Assembly (NCBI GenBank): GCA_964650705.1
Contig: CAZYUJ010000001.1
Span: 62,001-126,000 of the forward strand
DNA from: Faeciplasma sp964650705
GTDB taxonomy: Bacteria > Bacillota > Clostridia > Oscillospirales > Ruminococcaceae
Direction of reading: 5' to 3'
DNA length: 64,000 nt
Shown: one piece after another, positions 1 through 8,358 of the stretch
Layout: every line of letters begins with the position of its first letter
Position numbering within the stretch: position 1 is the stretch's first letter
Position numbers and translations under genes: made by a program
Notes under the pieces: model-generated
Told to the model about the DNA's origin: nothing
The model's input: the letters and a program-made list of their open reading frames with translations, nothing else
Databases searched by the model: none

Positions 1-745
1 TCTCTTCTGTTTCAGCGATGCTAATAAGATATGCGTTATATTCTTCGATCAGATCGTCAAAGTCTTCGCCTGCGTTTGCTCTGTCCAGATAGGACTGTGC
101 CAAAGCGAGCTGTTCGCTCTTGACGGTTGCATCAATAGCATCGTCAGCGCTTTCGACAAAGTTGAAGGTCATGTATTTGATTCTTGCATATTCCTCTTCG
201 AAATAAGACTGGATGATCTCTTCGGTCGTTCCTGCAACTCCGCCTACTTCATAATATGCGTTGAATACAAGCTCTTCCTTAACGGAAGAGGTTATTGCCA
301 TCTCCAAGGTGGACTTCGAGATACCGATATCCTCAAGCTTAGCGCTAGAGTTTGCCCATGTGCTGTTTGTCTGTGCCTTGATGTAGCTCTTCTCGTCCTC
401 GCTGAGCTCAAGACCGAGCTCGTTGAACAAATGCTCAACAACAACATACTGCTTGCACATATCAATGGCATATGAGTTCATATAGTCACCGATGGTCTGG
501 GTGTCGTCATAAGCCTCGTCAACCAAAGAGTAGCCGTACATATAATAGTAATAATAGGTTATATCCTCAGATGCAAGAGTATAGATAGCGTCAACATATC
601 CCTGTGTCTGATAATAGATATACAGACCGCTGTTGACAGACAGATCGCCGGCCTTCATGATCCACGAGGTATCGCCGCAGCCGGTAAGCGAAAGAGCCAT
701 AACAGCAACGAGCAAAATGGCTGCAATTCTTTTTATAATAGACAT
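1..745 (-). CDS. SurA/PrsA-like lipoprotein (3' end outside window)
   Basis: This gene runs off the left edge, so only about 248 N-terminal residues are visible. The ATG at 745 follows a GGAAGGA ribosome binding site. The product begins with a basic stretch, a hydrophobic segment and the lipobox L-T-G-C, so it should be a membrane-anchored extracellular lipoprotein. The visible part is helical and rich in Tyr, Glu and Asp, like the N-terminal chaperone half of SurA/PrsA/trigger-factor-like foldases. The parvulin domain, if there is one, would lie beyond the edge. It sits downstream of a cyclophilin-like gene on the same strand, which fits a role in folding exported proteins. A full-length lipoprotein of similar type is encoded at 46697-47773. 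The lipoprotein assignment is secure; the foldase role is inferred. Confidence 0.75.
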   Translation of the reverse strand, partial: MSIIKRIAAILLVAVMALSLTGCGDTSWIMKAGDLSVNSGLYIYYQTQGYVDAIYTLASEDITYYYYYMYGYSLVDEAYDDTQTIGDYMNSYAIDMCKQYVVVEHLFNELGLELSEDEKSYIKAQTNSTWANSSAKLEDIGISKSTLEMAITSSVKEELVFNAYYEVGGVAGTTEEIIQSYFEEEYARIKYMTFNFVESADDAIDATVKSEQLALAQSYLDRANAGEDFDDLIEEYNAYLISIAETEE

Positions 746-857
746 TTTAATCTCCATTCCTTCCCAAAGGGAAAATATGATCGCTGAAAGTCAGCATACC
801 ATAGCAGTATACAACATTTTTCAATAATTGTCCATACCCCTTGATGATATTTATGTG

Positions 858-1655
858 TTACTCGGCTGAATTTTCCGCACCGTATGTGGAAATATACGCT
901 CTTTCTATGATGATATCGCTTGCGGGCTGCTGGGTCTCAAGCGTTGTTGAAGCCAAGATGGTGTCCCAAACCTCAAGACCCTCATAGACCTGTCCGAAAA
1001 CGGTGTATTTTCTTGAGAAGTTGGGGATGCCGCCGCATTCGTAATATACAGCTCCCAATTCGTCGCCGTATGCACGCTGAAGCGCCTCAAGATCCATATA
1101 TGCGTCGTCGATGTTGTTAACCATTATCATCGAGGAACCTGCATAGTTCTTGTCGAAAGGCCAAACGCCGCTTGTTCCGATATATGACATAAGCGAGCCC
1201 TTTATCGGCCAAAGGTTGTTGGATATTTCAGCTTGGATCTGTGTAAGGTCAGAATCGTCGGTTTCGGCATCGTTGGGGTTGGGTGACTTGGTTCCTGCTA
1301 ACGCATATGCTCCGTCAACGATAGCACAAACATAGGTGCCGTCATAATATCCCGATTCAACAAGCCCCGTGAAGTATTGATAATAAAGAGGAGTCTCGCT
1401 GGGATAGAGCACAGCCTTCATAGTTCCCACGTTTGTTTCGAATACAACAACGGGTGCATCATCCTCGGGAGTTTCAAGCTGTAAGAAATATATCTCGTCG
1501 GGGATCCCTGCCCGGGGAGCGCCTGCCAGCCAGATAAAGAGCAAAAACGCAAGTATTACGAATATCGCAACCAGCGAAATGCCGAAATAGCGTGCAAAGC
1601 CCTTGTTTTGTGCAAGAGTTTTAAATTTGTTTGGGTTCTGATAATTGTCGCTCAT
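858..1655 (-). CDS. Membrane-anchored cyclophilin-like protein, probably catalytically degenerate
   Basis: The 265-residue product has a cytoplasmic N-terminus of about 24 residues, one transmembrane helix (about residues 25-44) and an extracellular cyclophilin-type domain from about residue 68 to 255. Family landmarks include V-x-F-E-T-N-V-G-T-M near the start, F-x-G-L-V-x-x-G-Y-Y-D-G and, near the end, K-Y-T-V-F-G-Q-V-x-x-G-L. The segment that normally reads F-H-R-V and carries the catalytic arginine here reads V-C-A-I, so peptidyl-prolyl isomerase activity is doubtful. The start has AGAAAGGA upstream. The next gene on the strand is a SurA/PrsA-like lipoprotein, so the pair is probably an export-folding unit. 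The fold assignment is good; an active isomerase is not supported. Confidence 0.8.
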   Translation of the reverse strand: MSDNYQNPNKFKTLAQNKGFARYFGISLVAIFVILAFLLFIWLAGAPRAGIPDEIYFLQLETPEDDAPVVVFETNVGTMKAVLYPSETPLYYQYFTGLVESGYYDGTYVCAIVDGAYALAGTKSPNPNDAETDDSDLTQIQAEISNNLWPIKGSLMSYIGTSGVWPFDKNYAGSSMIMVNNIDDAYMDLEALQRAYGDELGAVYYECGGIPNFSRKYTVFGQVYEGLEVWDTILASTTLETQQPASDIIIERAYISTYGAENSAE

Positions 1656-1674
1656 TTAAAAGTCCTTTCTTCGG

Positions 1675-2268
1675 TCATGCGGGCATATACCAATATGAAT
1701 GGAAGCCGCTTGCATATATCTTTGCGCCCTTCGGCACTTGTGTGAGGGCGTTGAATACGTTAAAATAATCTCCTGCGCCCGAACCGATGTTAAGAGCGCC
1801 GAATATTGCTACCCAATAAGCTTCGGGGAAAACGGTTCCTAAAATAAGGGGCAAAGCGCCAAAGATCAGATTGGGGAGCAAGCTCATAAAAATAAATCTT
1901 GCTTTGCTCATATCCTCAAGACCTAAGACGAACATCGCCCCTGCCTGTGGATAGGCGTACATATAAACCTCACCCTTAAAGCACAAAGCGTGCATTATCT
2001 CGTGAGGAACGACAGTCACCATCGGCAACAGACAAGCTAACATCAACAACCAAGGTCTGCCGTCGGCGAGATCCTCTTTGATCTCGGAAAACGTGAACAG
2101 CGCTGCGATCGCCAAGGCGAAGACCGTGATAACGAGCGCCGATACGTTTGCCAAAAGCATGAATTTCTTCGCTTCGGGTTCTTTGAATTTTTCATATCCT
2201 TCGGGATGCTCACGCACAGGAAGCGACTCTTCCTCACCCGAATACTTCCCCTTATAGATCAGTTTCAT
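1675..2268 (-). CDS. DUF3267-type membrane zincin (putative metalloprotease)
   Basis: This 197-residue membrane protein has hydrophobic segments near residues 38-60, 73-88, 122-145 and 150-165. Between the second and third lies V-V-P-H-E-I-M-H-A, an HExxH zinc site with H89, E90 and H93, placed next to a membrane helix as in DUF3267 (putative zincin peptidase) and related intramembrane proteases. Its substrate is unknown. It lies 18 bases after cysS and 19 bases before the cyclophilin-like gene on the same strand, so it is probably co-transcribed with them. I see no functional link to cysteine metabolism beyond this spacing. Confidence 0.75.
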   Translation of the reverse strand: MKLIYKGKYSGEEESLPVREHPEGYEKFKEPEAKKFMLLANVSALVITVFALAIAALFTFSEIKEDLADGRPWLLMLACLLPMVTVVPHEIMHALCFKGEVYMYAYPQAGAMFVLGLEDMSKARFIFMSLLPNLIFGALPLILGTVFPEAYWVAIFGALNIGSGAGDYFNVFNALTQVPKGAKIYASGFHSYWYMPA

Positions 2269-2286
2269 TTTATCGTCTCCGAAAGC

Positions 2287-3696
2287 TTAAAGCTTTTTGA
2301 TGACAGTTCCTTGGCGGGTCTCCTCGACGGAATATCCCAAGGCAACGATCTTATCTCTTAATTCGTCGGCAAGCGCAAAGTTTCGCTCCTTGCGTGCTGC
2401 CTTTCTTTGCTCTGCGAGCTCCTTTATCTCGTCGGGAAGCTCATCGCCCTCGTTGCTTGAAGCAAGCTTCTTTGCGGCTTCAACAAGATTGATCTTTAAA
2501 ACGCTGTCAAAGTCCTCGATGAGGGAAAGCTTTGTCTTTGCGCTGATGTCAGCCTTCAAAACGTCATATAAAGCGGTTATGCCCAAGGAAGTGTTAAGGT
2601 CATTGTCCATAGCGTCGGTGAAGCTTTTCTTGAGGCTTTCAAATGCGGCCTCGTCCAATTCGCCCTCACCGCCCAAAAGCGGAACGATCCTTGCAACAAG
2701 CTTGTTATATGCAACCGCAGCGTTGTTGAGGTTGTCATATGAGAACACCAAGCTCTTTCTGTAATGCGACTGTAAGCAGAAGAAGCGGTAAACTATCGGG
2801 TCATACCCTTTCGATTCCAAAAGCGAAACCGTCAGGAATTCGCCCTTTGATTTACTCATCTTTCCGCCTTCGGTGTTAAGATGATGAACGTGGAACCAAT
2901 TTTTGCACCACTCGTGACCGAGGTATGCTTCGCTCTGTGCGATCTCGTTGGTGTGGTGGGGGAATGCGTTGTCGATACCGCCGCAGTGAAGGTCTAAGTA
3001 TTCACCGTTGTTTTTCATCGAAATGCATGAGCATTCGATGTGCCAGCCGGGATAGCCTATGCCCCAAGGGCTCTCCCACTTGAGCTCCTGAGAGTCGAAT
3101 TTGGATTTTGTAAACCATAAAACGAAGTCGGTCTTGTTTTTCTTGTTTCCGTCAGCCTCAACACCGTCTCTGACACCGACAGCCAAGTCCTCTTCGTCGA
3201 AGTCGTTGAAAACATAATATTTTTCGAGCTTCGAGGTATCGAAATAGATGTTTCCGCCTGCTTCATAAGCATAGCCCTTTTCGATGAGTGATTCAACGAC
3301 TCTTATGAATTCGTCGATATAGCTTGTTGCAGGGACAACGGTATCGGGTACTTTAATGTTGAGCTTTTTGCAGTCAGCAAAAAATGCATCCGAATAGAAC
3401 TGTGCTATCTCCATAACGGTCTTGTGCTCACGCTTTGCGCCCTTGAGCATCTTGTCGTCGCCCTCATCACCGTCAGAGGTGAGGTGTCCCACGTCGGTGA
3501 TGTTCATAACGCGGTTGACCTTATAGCCCGAGTAGGAAAGATATCTTTCCAAAATATCTTCCATGATATAGCTTCGAAGGTTTCCGATGTGTGCAAAGTG
3601 ATATACGGTCGGCCCACAGGTATACATTTCGACCTTGCCCGGCTCGTGTGTCACAAATTCGTCTTTCGTTCTTGTAAGGGTGTTATATAGCTTCAT
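2287..3696 (-). CDS. cysS: Cysteinyl-tRNA synthetase
   Basis: Class I cytoplasmic synthetase that charges tRNA-Cys. The start is the ATG at 3696 (M-K-L-Y-N-T-L), which follows a CAGGAGAG site; the longer open frame upstream reads into cysE. The 469-residue length is normal. Visible motifs are C-G-P-T-V-Y (zinc Cys), H-I-G-N-L-R (the HIGH signature), the further zinc ligands in I-E-C-S and H-x-x-E around the middle, and K-M-S-K-S (KMSKS loop). The C-terminal region with E-Q-R-K-A-A-R is the usual anticodon-binding tail. It follows cysE by 13 bases, and both genes lie behind a T-box leader with a TGC specifier, so cysteine synthesis and charging are induced together when tRNA-Cys is uncharged. 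Confidence 0.97.
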   Translation of the reverse strand: MKLYNTLTRTKDEFVTHEPGKVEMYTCGPTVYHFAHIGNLRSYIMEDILERYLSYSGYKVNRVMNITDVGHLTSDGDEGDDKMLKGAKREHKTVMEIAQFYSDAFFADCKKLNIKVPDTVVPATSYIDEFIRVVESLIEKGYAYEAGGNIYFDTSKLEKYYVFNDFDEEDLAVGVRDGVEADGNKKNKTDFVLWFTKSKFDSQELKWESPWGIGYPGWHIECSCISMKNNGEYLDLHCGGIDNAFPHHTNEIAQSEAYLGHEWCKNWFHVHHLNTEGGKMSKSKGEFLTVSLLESKGYDPIVYRFFCLQSHYRKSLVFSYDNLNNAAVAYNKLVARIVPLLGGEGELDEAAFESLKKSFTDAMDNDLNTSLGITALYDVLKADISAKTKLSLIEDFDSVLKINLVEAAKKLASSNEGDELPDEIKELAEQRKAARKERNFALADELRDKIVALGYSVEETRQGTVIKKL

Positions 3697-3709
3697 ATTT
3701 TCTCTCCTG

Positions 3710-4363
3710 TTATTTATTCTTAAGTTCCCTGATCTGTCTTTCAAGCTCCTCGATCTTAACTCGCTGGCGGCAAAGTTCCTGTGAAACAGGGTCGGGGATG
3801 TGGATCTGGTCAAGATCCTGAGTGACCTTAACTCCGTTTCGTCTGACAACTCTTGCAGGTGCGCCGACAGCGGTCGAGTTGTCGGGGATCTCTTCCAAAA
3901 CGACGGCATTTGCCGCGATCTTCACGTTGTCACCGATCTTAAAGGGGCCCAATACCTTTGCCCCGCATCCGACCATGACGTTGTTGCCAAGTGTCGGGTG
4001 GCGCTTGCCCTTGCCTTTACCGGTACCGCCGAGGGTCACGCCCTGATACAAAATACAGTTGTCACCGATCTCGGCAGTCTCGCCGATAACAACGCCTGTT
4101 CCGTGGTCGATAAACAAGCCCTTGCCGATCGTAGCACCCGGATGGATCTCAATTCCCGTTAAGAACTTTCCGACTTGCGACAGCGCTCTTGCCAAGGTAT
4201 AGAATCTCTCCTTATGCAGCTTGTGTGCCACTCTGTAGATCAATACGGCGTGCAGACCCGAATATGTCAAAAGTATCTCAAACGTGCTTCTTGCGGCAGG
4301 GTCCCGCTCCTTGACGGATTCAACTTCCTCCAATATCTTCTTTTTGATTGCATAGATGTCCAT
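3710..4363 (-). CDS. cysE: Serine O-acetyltransferase
   Basis: Makes O-acetylserine from serine and acetyl-CoA, the first committed step of cysteine synthesis. The 217-residue protein has a helical N-terminal part and a C-terminal left-handed beta-helix built of hexapeptide repeats (about residues 65-175), with the signatures G-I-E-I-H-P-G-A-T-I-G, D-H-G-T-G-V-V-I-G-E-T-A and G-x-G-K-R-H-P-T. The tail ends in a short coiled coil (E-E-L-E-R-Q-I-R-E-L-K). The ATG has CCAGGAGGGA just upstream. It is the first gene after the cysteine T-box and precedes cysS; no cysK is present here, so that enzyme must be encoded elsewhere. Confidence 0.96.
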   Translation of the reverse strand: MDIYAIKKKILEEVESVKERDPAARSTFEILLTYSGLHAVLIYRVAHKLHKERFYTLARALSQVGKFLTGIEIHPGATIGKGLFIDHGTGVVIGETAEIGDNCILYQGVTLGGTGKGKGKRHPTLGNNVMVGCGAKVLGPFKIGDNVKIAANAVVLEEIPDNSTAVGAPARVVRRNGVKVTQDLDQIHIPDPVSQELCRQRVKIEELERQIRELKNK

Positions 4364-4381
4364 AATATCCCTCCTGGGAAA

Positions 4382-4622
4382 TAAAAAACCGCACCCTCAC
4401 ACCAACGTGCAAGGAGGCGGCATAAGCTGCGGTTCCACTCCGATTTATAACTTGAACGCCTTAACGCGGCAAACGCGGCGGGATACTTTGTTTCCCCGCG
4501 CCGAGCTAACGGACGCACTTCACAAACCCATGCCCACATCGCTTTCAGCCGAGGCGACGCTCTCTTTGGCGGCACTGACAGTTCGCTACTCTTTCCGATC
4601 AAAGCTTTTGTCTATACAACAT
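4382..4622 (-). ncRNA. T-box riboswitch, cysteine-specific (cysE-cysS leader)
   Basis: On the minus strand the T-box core reads AGTGGAACCGC (within 4429-4442). It is followed by a hairpin in which AACCGCA (4428-4434) pairs with TGCGGTT (4387-4393) and then a T run, a Rho-independent terminator. Upstream is a stem I region with a GGCTGAAAGCG distal loop and a specifier-loop context GAAG-TGC-G, whose TGC (4515-4517) is a cysteine codon. The downstream genes cysE and cysS agree with that specificity. Binding of uncharged tRNA-Cys should favour the antiterminator. The class is certain; the exact specifier placement was read by eye. Confidence 0.92.
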
Positions 4623-4629
4623 TATATGG

Positions 4630-4658
4630 AGTATAGCACACATTTGTTAAAATTGCAA
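4630..4658 (-). promoter_or_regulatory. Sigma-A promoter of T-box-cysE-cysS
   Basis: Minus-strand TTGCAA (4653-4658), 17-bp spacer, TATACT (4630-4635). Transcription would begin near 4623, giving a leader of about 260 bases that contains the whole T-box. Confidence 0.8.
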
Positions 4659-4674
4659 GAGTAACATAAAAACA

Positions 4675-4700
4675 AAAAAGCCCGAACGTGTCGGGCTTTT
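4675..4700 (-). terminator. Terminator of upp
   Basis: AAAAGCCCGA-CACG-TTCGGGCTTTTTT read on the minus strand, directly after the upp stop codon. Confidence 0.85.
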
Positions 4701-4708
4701 GATAAGTC

Positions 4709-5338
4709 TTATTTTGTGCCGAAGATTCTGTCGCCGGCATCTCCCAAGCCGGGAAGAATGTAACAGTTTTCGTTGAGCTTATCGTCAAGGTTGCCGCAAT
4801 AAACCTCAATGTCGGGGTGAGCTTCCGTCAAAGCCTTGAGTCCCTCGGGAGCGGCAATGATGGACATGAACTTGATGTTCTTTCCGCCGCGCTGCTTGAT
4901 GAGGTTGATAGCGTCAACAGCGGAGCCGCCTGTTGCAAGCATGGGGTCCAAAACAACGATAGTTCTTTCCTCCAAGCTGTCGGGAAGCTTGCAGTAATAT
5001 TCATGAGGAATGTGAGTAACTTCGTCTCTGTACATACCGATGTGGCCGACCTTTGCGGTTGGGTCGAGCGCCAAGATGCCGTTTACCATGCCAAGACCTG
5101 CACGCAAAATGGGGATGATAGCGAGCTTTTTGCCGGTGATCATCGGAACCATAGCCTTCATAAGAGGAGTCTCGACCTCAACAAGCTCGGTGGGCAGATC
5201 ACGCAAAGCCTCATAGCCCATAAGGGTTGCGATCTCTTCGATGAGGATCCTGAAATCACGGGTGCCCGTTGACTTGTCACGCAACAAAGAGATCTTGTGC
5301 TTGATCAAAGGGTGGTCAAAAATAGTAACATTAGCCAT
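4709..5338 (-). CDS. upp: Uracil phosphoribosyltransferase
   Basis: Pyrimidine salvage enzyme that makes UMP from uracil and PRPP. The 209-residue length is typical. Family landmarks are the start V-T-I-F-D-H-P-L-I-K-H-K, R-A-G-L-G-M in the middle, the PRPP-binding loop V-L-D-P-M-L-A-T-G-G-S-A and the C-terminal uracil-binding region Y-I-L-P-G-L-G-D-A-G-D-R. The start follows AAGGAGAAGCGTT. It has its own promoter and terminator and is therefore a single-gene unit; no uracil permease is adjacent. Confidence 0.97.
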   Translation of the reverse strand: MANVTIFDHPLIKHKISLLRDKSTGTRDFRILIEEIATLMGYEALRDLPTELVEVETPLMKAMVPMITGKKLAIIPILRAGLGMVNGILALDPTAKVGHIGMYRDEVTHIPHEYYCKLPDSLEERTIVVLDPMLATGGSAVDAINLIKQRGGKNIKFMSIIAAPEGLKALTEAHPDIEVYCGNLDDKLNENCYILPGLGDAGDRIFGTK

Positions 5339-5386
5339 AACGCTTCTCCTTAATAATATATGATAATATGATTCTACGCTGATTTC

Positions 5387-5415
5387 ATTTTATCACTGTT
5401 TTCGTATAAATGCAA
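5387..5415 (-). promoter_or_regulatory. Sigma-A promoter of upp
   Basis: Minus strand TTGCAT (5410-5415), 17-bp spacer, TAAAAT (5387-5392). It lies back to back with the plus-strand promoter at 5448-5476. Confidence 0.75.
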
Positions 5416-5447
5416 CAATATTTTTGTTTATTGGGAAAAATATCACC

Positions 5448-5476
5448 TTGAAAGGCTATAGGTTTTGTGATAAAAT
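5448..5476 (+). promoter_or_regulatory. Sigma-A promoter of metallophosphoesterase gene
   Basis: TTGAAA (5448-5453), 17-bp spacer, TAAAAT (5471-5476), about 30 bases before the start codon. Confidence 0.75.
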
Positions 5477-5506
5477 GTATCCATTACATATCCGAGGAGG
5501 CAGACT

Positions 5507-6325
5507 GTGAAAAAATATTTTAAATGGCTCATCTCAGGAGCAGCCGTAGCGGTGCTTGCAACCGGCTATTGCGTTTGGCAAAATGAAGATATCGGCATCA
5601 GCCGTTACACATATACATCTGACAAGATAACCGAAGGGCTCGACGGGATAAAGATAGTCCATATTTCCGACCTTCACAACAAAGAGTTCGGCAATGACAG
5701 CTCAAGGCTTGTTTCTCTGATCCTAAAGGAAGCTCCCGACCTTATTATAATTTCGGGCGACCTTGTCGATTCAAGACACACCGACGTCGAAGCCGCGCTT
5801 GATTTTGTTTCTCAAGCAAAGGATATCGCTCCCGTTTATTATTCAACAGGAAACCACGAAGAGCGTTTGGACAAGGAGACCTATGCATATTTGCTTTCAA
5901 GTCTTGAGGAGATCGGCGTTCACGTTTTGCAAAACGGATCGGAAACGGTATATTTCGGTGATGAAGCCGTCGTCATCTTCGGATTAAGGGACGGAACCTT
6001 GGAAATGCTCGAAGATGCCTATAACGACACCGACAAGCTTAAGCTTATGATCGCGCACAGACCTCAGCATATCGAGATATACAGCAAGCTTGGCGCTGAC
6101 CTTGTCTTTTCGGGTCATGCTCACGGCGGACAGGTGAGGATCCCCTTCATCGGCGGAGTTTTAGCACCGGATCAAGGCTTTTTCCCGAAGCTTACAGAAG
6201 GCGTGCATACATTCGGTGACACCGCAATGGTCATAAGCCGCGGACTCGGCAACAGCCTTTGCCCGATAAGGGTCAACAACCGTCCCGAGCTTGTGGCGGT
6301 GACACTCAAAAGCAAAAATATGTGA
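5507..6325 (+). CDS. Membrane-anchored metallophosphoesterase (YkuE-like)
   Basis: The 272-residue protein has an N-terminal membrane anchor (about residues 7-24) and a calcineurin-like metallophosphoesterase domain. The metal-binding signatures are all present: V-H-I-S-D-L-H (D55, H57), S-G-D-L-V-D (D85), G-N-H-E (N116, H117) and S-G-H-A-H-G-G near the C-terminus. The closest family I recognise is the YkuE/YaeI group, membrane-associated phosphoesterases whose physiological substrate is uncertain. The GTG start at 5507 follows CCGAGGAGGCA. It has its own promoter and is followed by a terminator hairpin, so it is monocistronic. Confidence 0.9.
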   Translation: MKKYFKWLISGAAVAVLATGYCVWQNEDIGISRYTYTSDKITEGLDGIKIVHISDLHNKEFGNDSSRLVSLILKEAPDLIIISGDLVDSRHTDVEAALDFVSQAKDIAPVYYSTGNHEERLDKETYAYLLSSLEEIGVHVLQNGSETVYFGDEAVVIFGLRDGTLEMLEDAYNDTDKLKLMIAHRPQHIEIYSKLGADLVFSGHAHGGQVRIPFIGGVLAPDQGFFPKLTEGVHTFGDTAMVISRGLGNSLCPIRVNNRPELVAVTLKSKNM

Positions 6326-6334
6326 CATTTATAC

Positions 6335-6366
6335 AAAAGTGCTGACACATTGTTCGGCACTTTTTT
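6335..6366 (+). terminator. Terminator of metallophosphoesterase gene
   Basis: AAGTGCTGA pairs imperfectly with TCGGCACTT and is followed by a T run. Confidence 0.7.
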
Positions 6367-6378
6367 CTTGCAGATTTG

Positions 6379-6407
6379 TTGACAAAACATCCTCTAAAGC
6401 GTATAAT
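6379..6407 (+). promoter_or_regulatory. Sigma-A promoter of the ACT protein-hom operon
   Basis: TTGACA (6379-6384), 17-bp spacer, TATAAT (6402-6407): a consensus promoter. The untranslated leader to 6500 is about 85 bases; I see no T-box in it. Confidence 0.85.
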
Positions 6408-6499
6408 TGTATTCATGCAAAATACATTTGTATTTTAGCGGAAACAATTTCGCAAAACTCACGGTTTGATTCAAAAAAGATATTGAAACGGAGAAGCAT

Positions 6500-6958
6500 A
6501 TGAACGACCCGAAATTTGTTGTTGTAAGCACCGACGTGCTGCCGGAAGTTATATTGAAGGTACTTGAGGCTAAGAGGCTGATCGCTCAGGGCGTTTGCCG
6601 AACCTCGACAGAAGCCTGCAAAAAAGCTGACGTTTCGCGCTCAGCATATTATAAGTATAAGGACAGCGTATATCTTCATTCGGAAAAGATGTCCCGCCGT
6701 GTCGTGACCTATCACTTCGTTCTGCTCGACCAGGCGGGGGTCTTGAGCGAAGTTTTGGCATCGCTTTATAAAAACAACGCAAACGTTTTGACCATAAATC
6801 AGAATATGCCGATAGATTCTGCGGCAACGGTTACAATAACCGTAAGATTTGATGACGTCGGAGTCGATCCCGAAGCAGTAAGAAAGGATCTAGAAAAGAC
6901 CGAAGGCGTTGCAAAAGTGCGAATTTTAACTACTGCGGACAGTCAGGTCGCAGACTAA
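6500..6958 (+). CDS. ACT-domain protein, UPF0735 family
   Basis: The 152-residue protein has an N-terminal helical, HTH-like part (about 15-55, with T-S-T-E-A-C-K-K-A-D-V-S-R-S-A-Y-Y-K-Y) and a C-terminal ACT domain (about 70-148) of the amino-acid-sensing type. This is the layout of the UPF0735/PheB family, commonly found next to homoserine dehydrogenase in Firmicutes. It lies 28 bases before hom in the same direction, so it is likely a regulator or sensor of aspartate-family or aromatic amino acid metabolism. Its ligand cannot be told from the sequence. Confidence 0.88.
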   Translation: MNDPKFVVVSTDVLPEVILKVLEAKRLIAQGVCRTSTEACKKADVSRSAYYKYKDSVYLHSEKMSRRVVTYHFVLLDQAGVLSEVLASLYKNNANVLTINQNMPIDSAATVTITVRFDDVGVDPEAVRKDLEKTEGVAKVRILTTADSQVAD

Positions 6959-6986
6959 GATACATTCAGAAACGGAGCAAATTATC

Positions 6987-8231
6987 ATGTCATTAACTAA
7001 AATTGCCGTTATGGGCTTCGGCGTTGTCGGTTCGGGAACGGTTGAACTCTTCTATAAAAACAAAGGCCTCATCGAAAAAAGATGCGGCCATGAAATGGAT
7101 ATAAAATATATTCTCGATCTTCGCGATTTCCCCGACAGTCCCTTTGCTGACAAGCTCACAAAAAACTTTGAGGACATTTTGAATGATGACGAGGTCAAGG
7201 TCGTTTGCGAGCTGATGGGCGGCAAGACCTTTGCCTATGACTATACAAAGCGCCTTTTGGAAAAGGGCAAGAGCGTAGTGACCTCGAACAAGGAGCTTGT
7301 TTCATATTACGGCGATGAGCTTATTGCTATCGCAAAGCAAAACGGCTGCAACTATTTCTTTGAGGCTTCGGTCGGCGGCGGTATCCCGATCATAAGACCT
7401 CTGCATCAGTGCCTTGCGGGAAACAGGGTCGAAAAGATCGCAGGTATCTTGAACGGCACCACGAACTTTATCCTTACCAAAATGATCTACGATCAGATGT
7501 CCTTTGACGATGCTCTTAGAATGGCACAGGAATTGGGCTATGCTGAGCGTGACCCTTCCGCTGACGTTGACGGCTTCGACCCTTGCAGAAAGCTCTGTAT
7601 CTTGGGCTCTCTTGCTTTCGGAAAGCATATCTATCCCGAATATATTCATTGCTCAGGTATCCGCACCATCTCGCTCGATGACGTTGAATATGCTTCCGAT
7701 GCCGGTTACAACATCAAGCTTATCGGCATGATCGAGGACACGGGTGACGGCTTGGTTGCAACAGTTTGCCCTCGCCTTGTTCCCGTAAGCAATCCTCTCG
7801 CGAGCGTTAACGACGTTAACAACGCTATCATGGTCACCTGTGATGCTTTGGGCGACGCTTTGTTCATCGGCAAGGGCGCAGGAAAATTCCCCACAGCTTC
7901 CGCTGTCGTAGGAGATATTATTGACGCCGTCAAGCACCAGAGCGCTGACATTTGCTCGCTCACATGGGCTCCGAGCGAGGACAGAAGCTTCATCAAGCAC
8001 TATAAACAGGACAAGGTCAAGGTGTATGTAAGAGTTCAGTATCCCGATGCTGACGAGCTTAAGAATTATATCACAAGCTTGTTCGGATATGTTGACTTCA
8101 TACCGAGAAAGCTTCGCTCAAAGGACGAGCTTGCGTTCATCACACCCGATATTATCGAGACTGAGATAGACAAGAGCTTAGCGCTTCTTGCCGAAAAGGC
8201 AGCCGTTAAAAAGAAGATCCGACTCCTTTAA
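6987..8231 (+). CDS. hom: Homoserine dehydrogenase
   Basis: Reduces aspartate semialdehyde to homoserine, the branch to threonine and methionine. The 414-residue protein has an N-terminal Rossmann fold (I-A-V-M-G-F-G-V-V-G-S-G), the conserved T-S-N-K-E-L-V and the catalytic-domain signature A-S-V-G-G-G-I-P-I-I with G-I-L-N-G-T-T-N-F-I-L and R-D-P-S-A-D-V-D-G-x-D. The C-terminal region after about residue 330 resembles a short ACT-like domain. It is the second gene of the unit started by the UPF0735 ACT protein and ends at a strong terminator. No thrB or thrC follows. Confidence 0.96.
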   Translation: MSLTKIAVMGFGVVGSGTVELFYKNKGLIEKRCGHEMDIKYILDLRDFPDSPFADKLTKNFEDILNDDEVKVVCELMGGKTFAYDYTKRLLEKGKSVVTSNKELVSYYGDELIAIAKQNGCNYFFEASVGGGIPIIRPLHQCLAGNRVEKIAGILNGTTNFILTKMIYDQMSFDDALRMAQELGYAERDPSADVDGFDPCRKLCILGSLAFGKHIYPEYIHCSGIRTISLDDVEYASDAGYNIKLIGMIEDTGDGLVATVCPRLVPVSNPLASVNDVNNAIMVTCDALGDALFIGKGAGKFPTASAVVGDIIDAVKHQSADICSLTWAPSEDRSFIKHYKQDKVKVYVRVQYPDADELKNYITSLFGYVDFIPRKLRSKDELAFITPDIIETEIDKSLALLAEKAAVKKKIRLL

Positions 8232-8239
8232 TTAAAGTT

Positions 8240-8277
8240 ACCCGATCGCTGAATCAACAGCGGTCGGGTAGTTTTTT
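8240..8277 (+). terminator. Terminator of hom
   Basis: ACCCGATCGCTG pairs with CAGCGGTCGGGT, followed by GTTTTTTG. Confidence 0.9.
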
Positions 8278-8294
8278 GTTTGTTTATTCAAAGG

Positions 8295-8357
8295 TGTCCG
8301 CGCTTCGCACGGACGTTATCGCGCGGCACTTGCGGCTTCGCCGCCACGCCGCGCCCG
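8295..8357. repeat. GC-rich hairpin element A
   Basis: A short GC-rich stretch between hom and htrA that consists of TTCG-looped hairpins (GTCCGCGCTTCGCACGGAC; GGCGGCTTCGCCGCC-type). One of at least nine such intergenic blocks in this window. Confidence 0.6.
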
Positions 8358-8358
8358 T

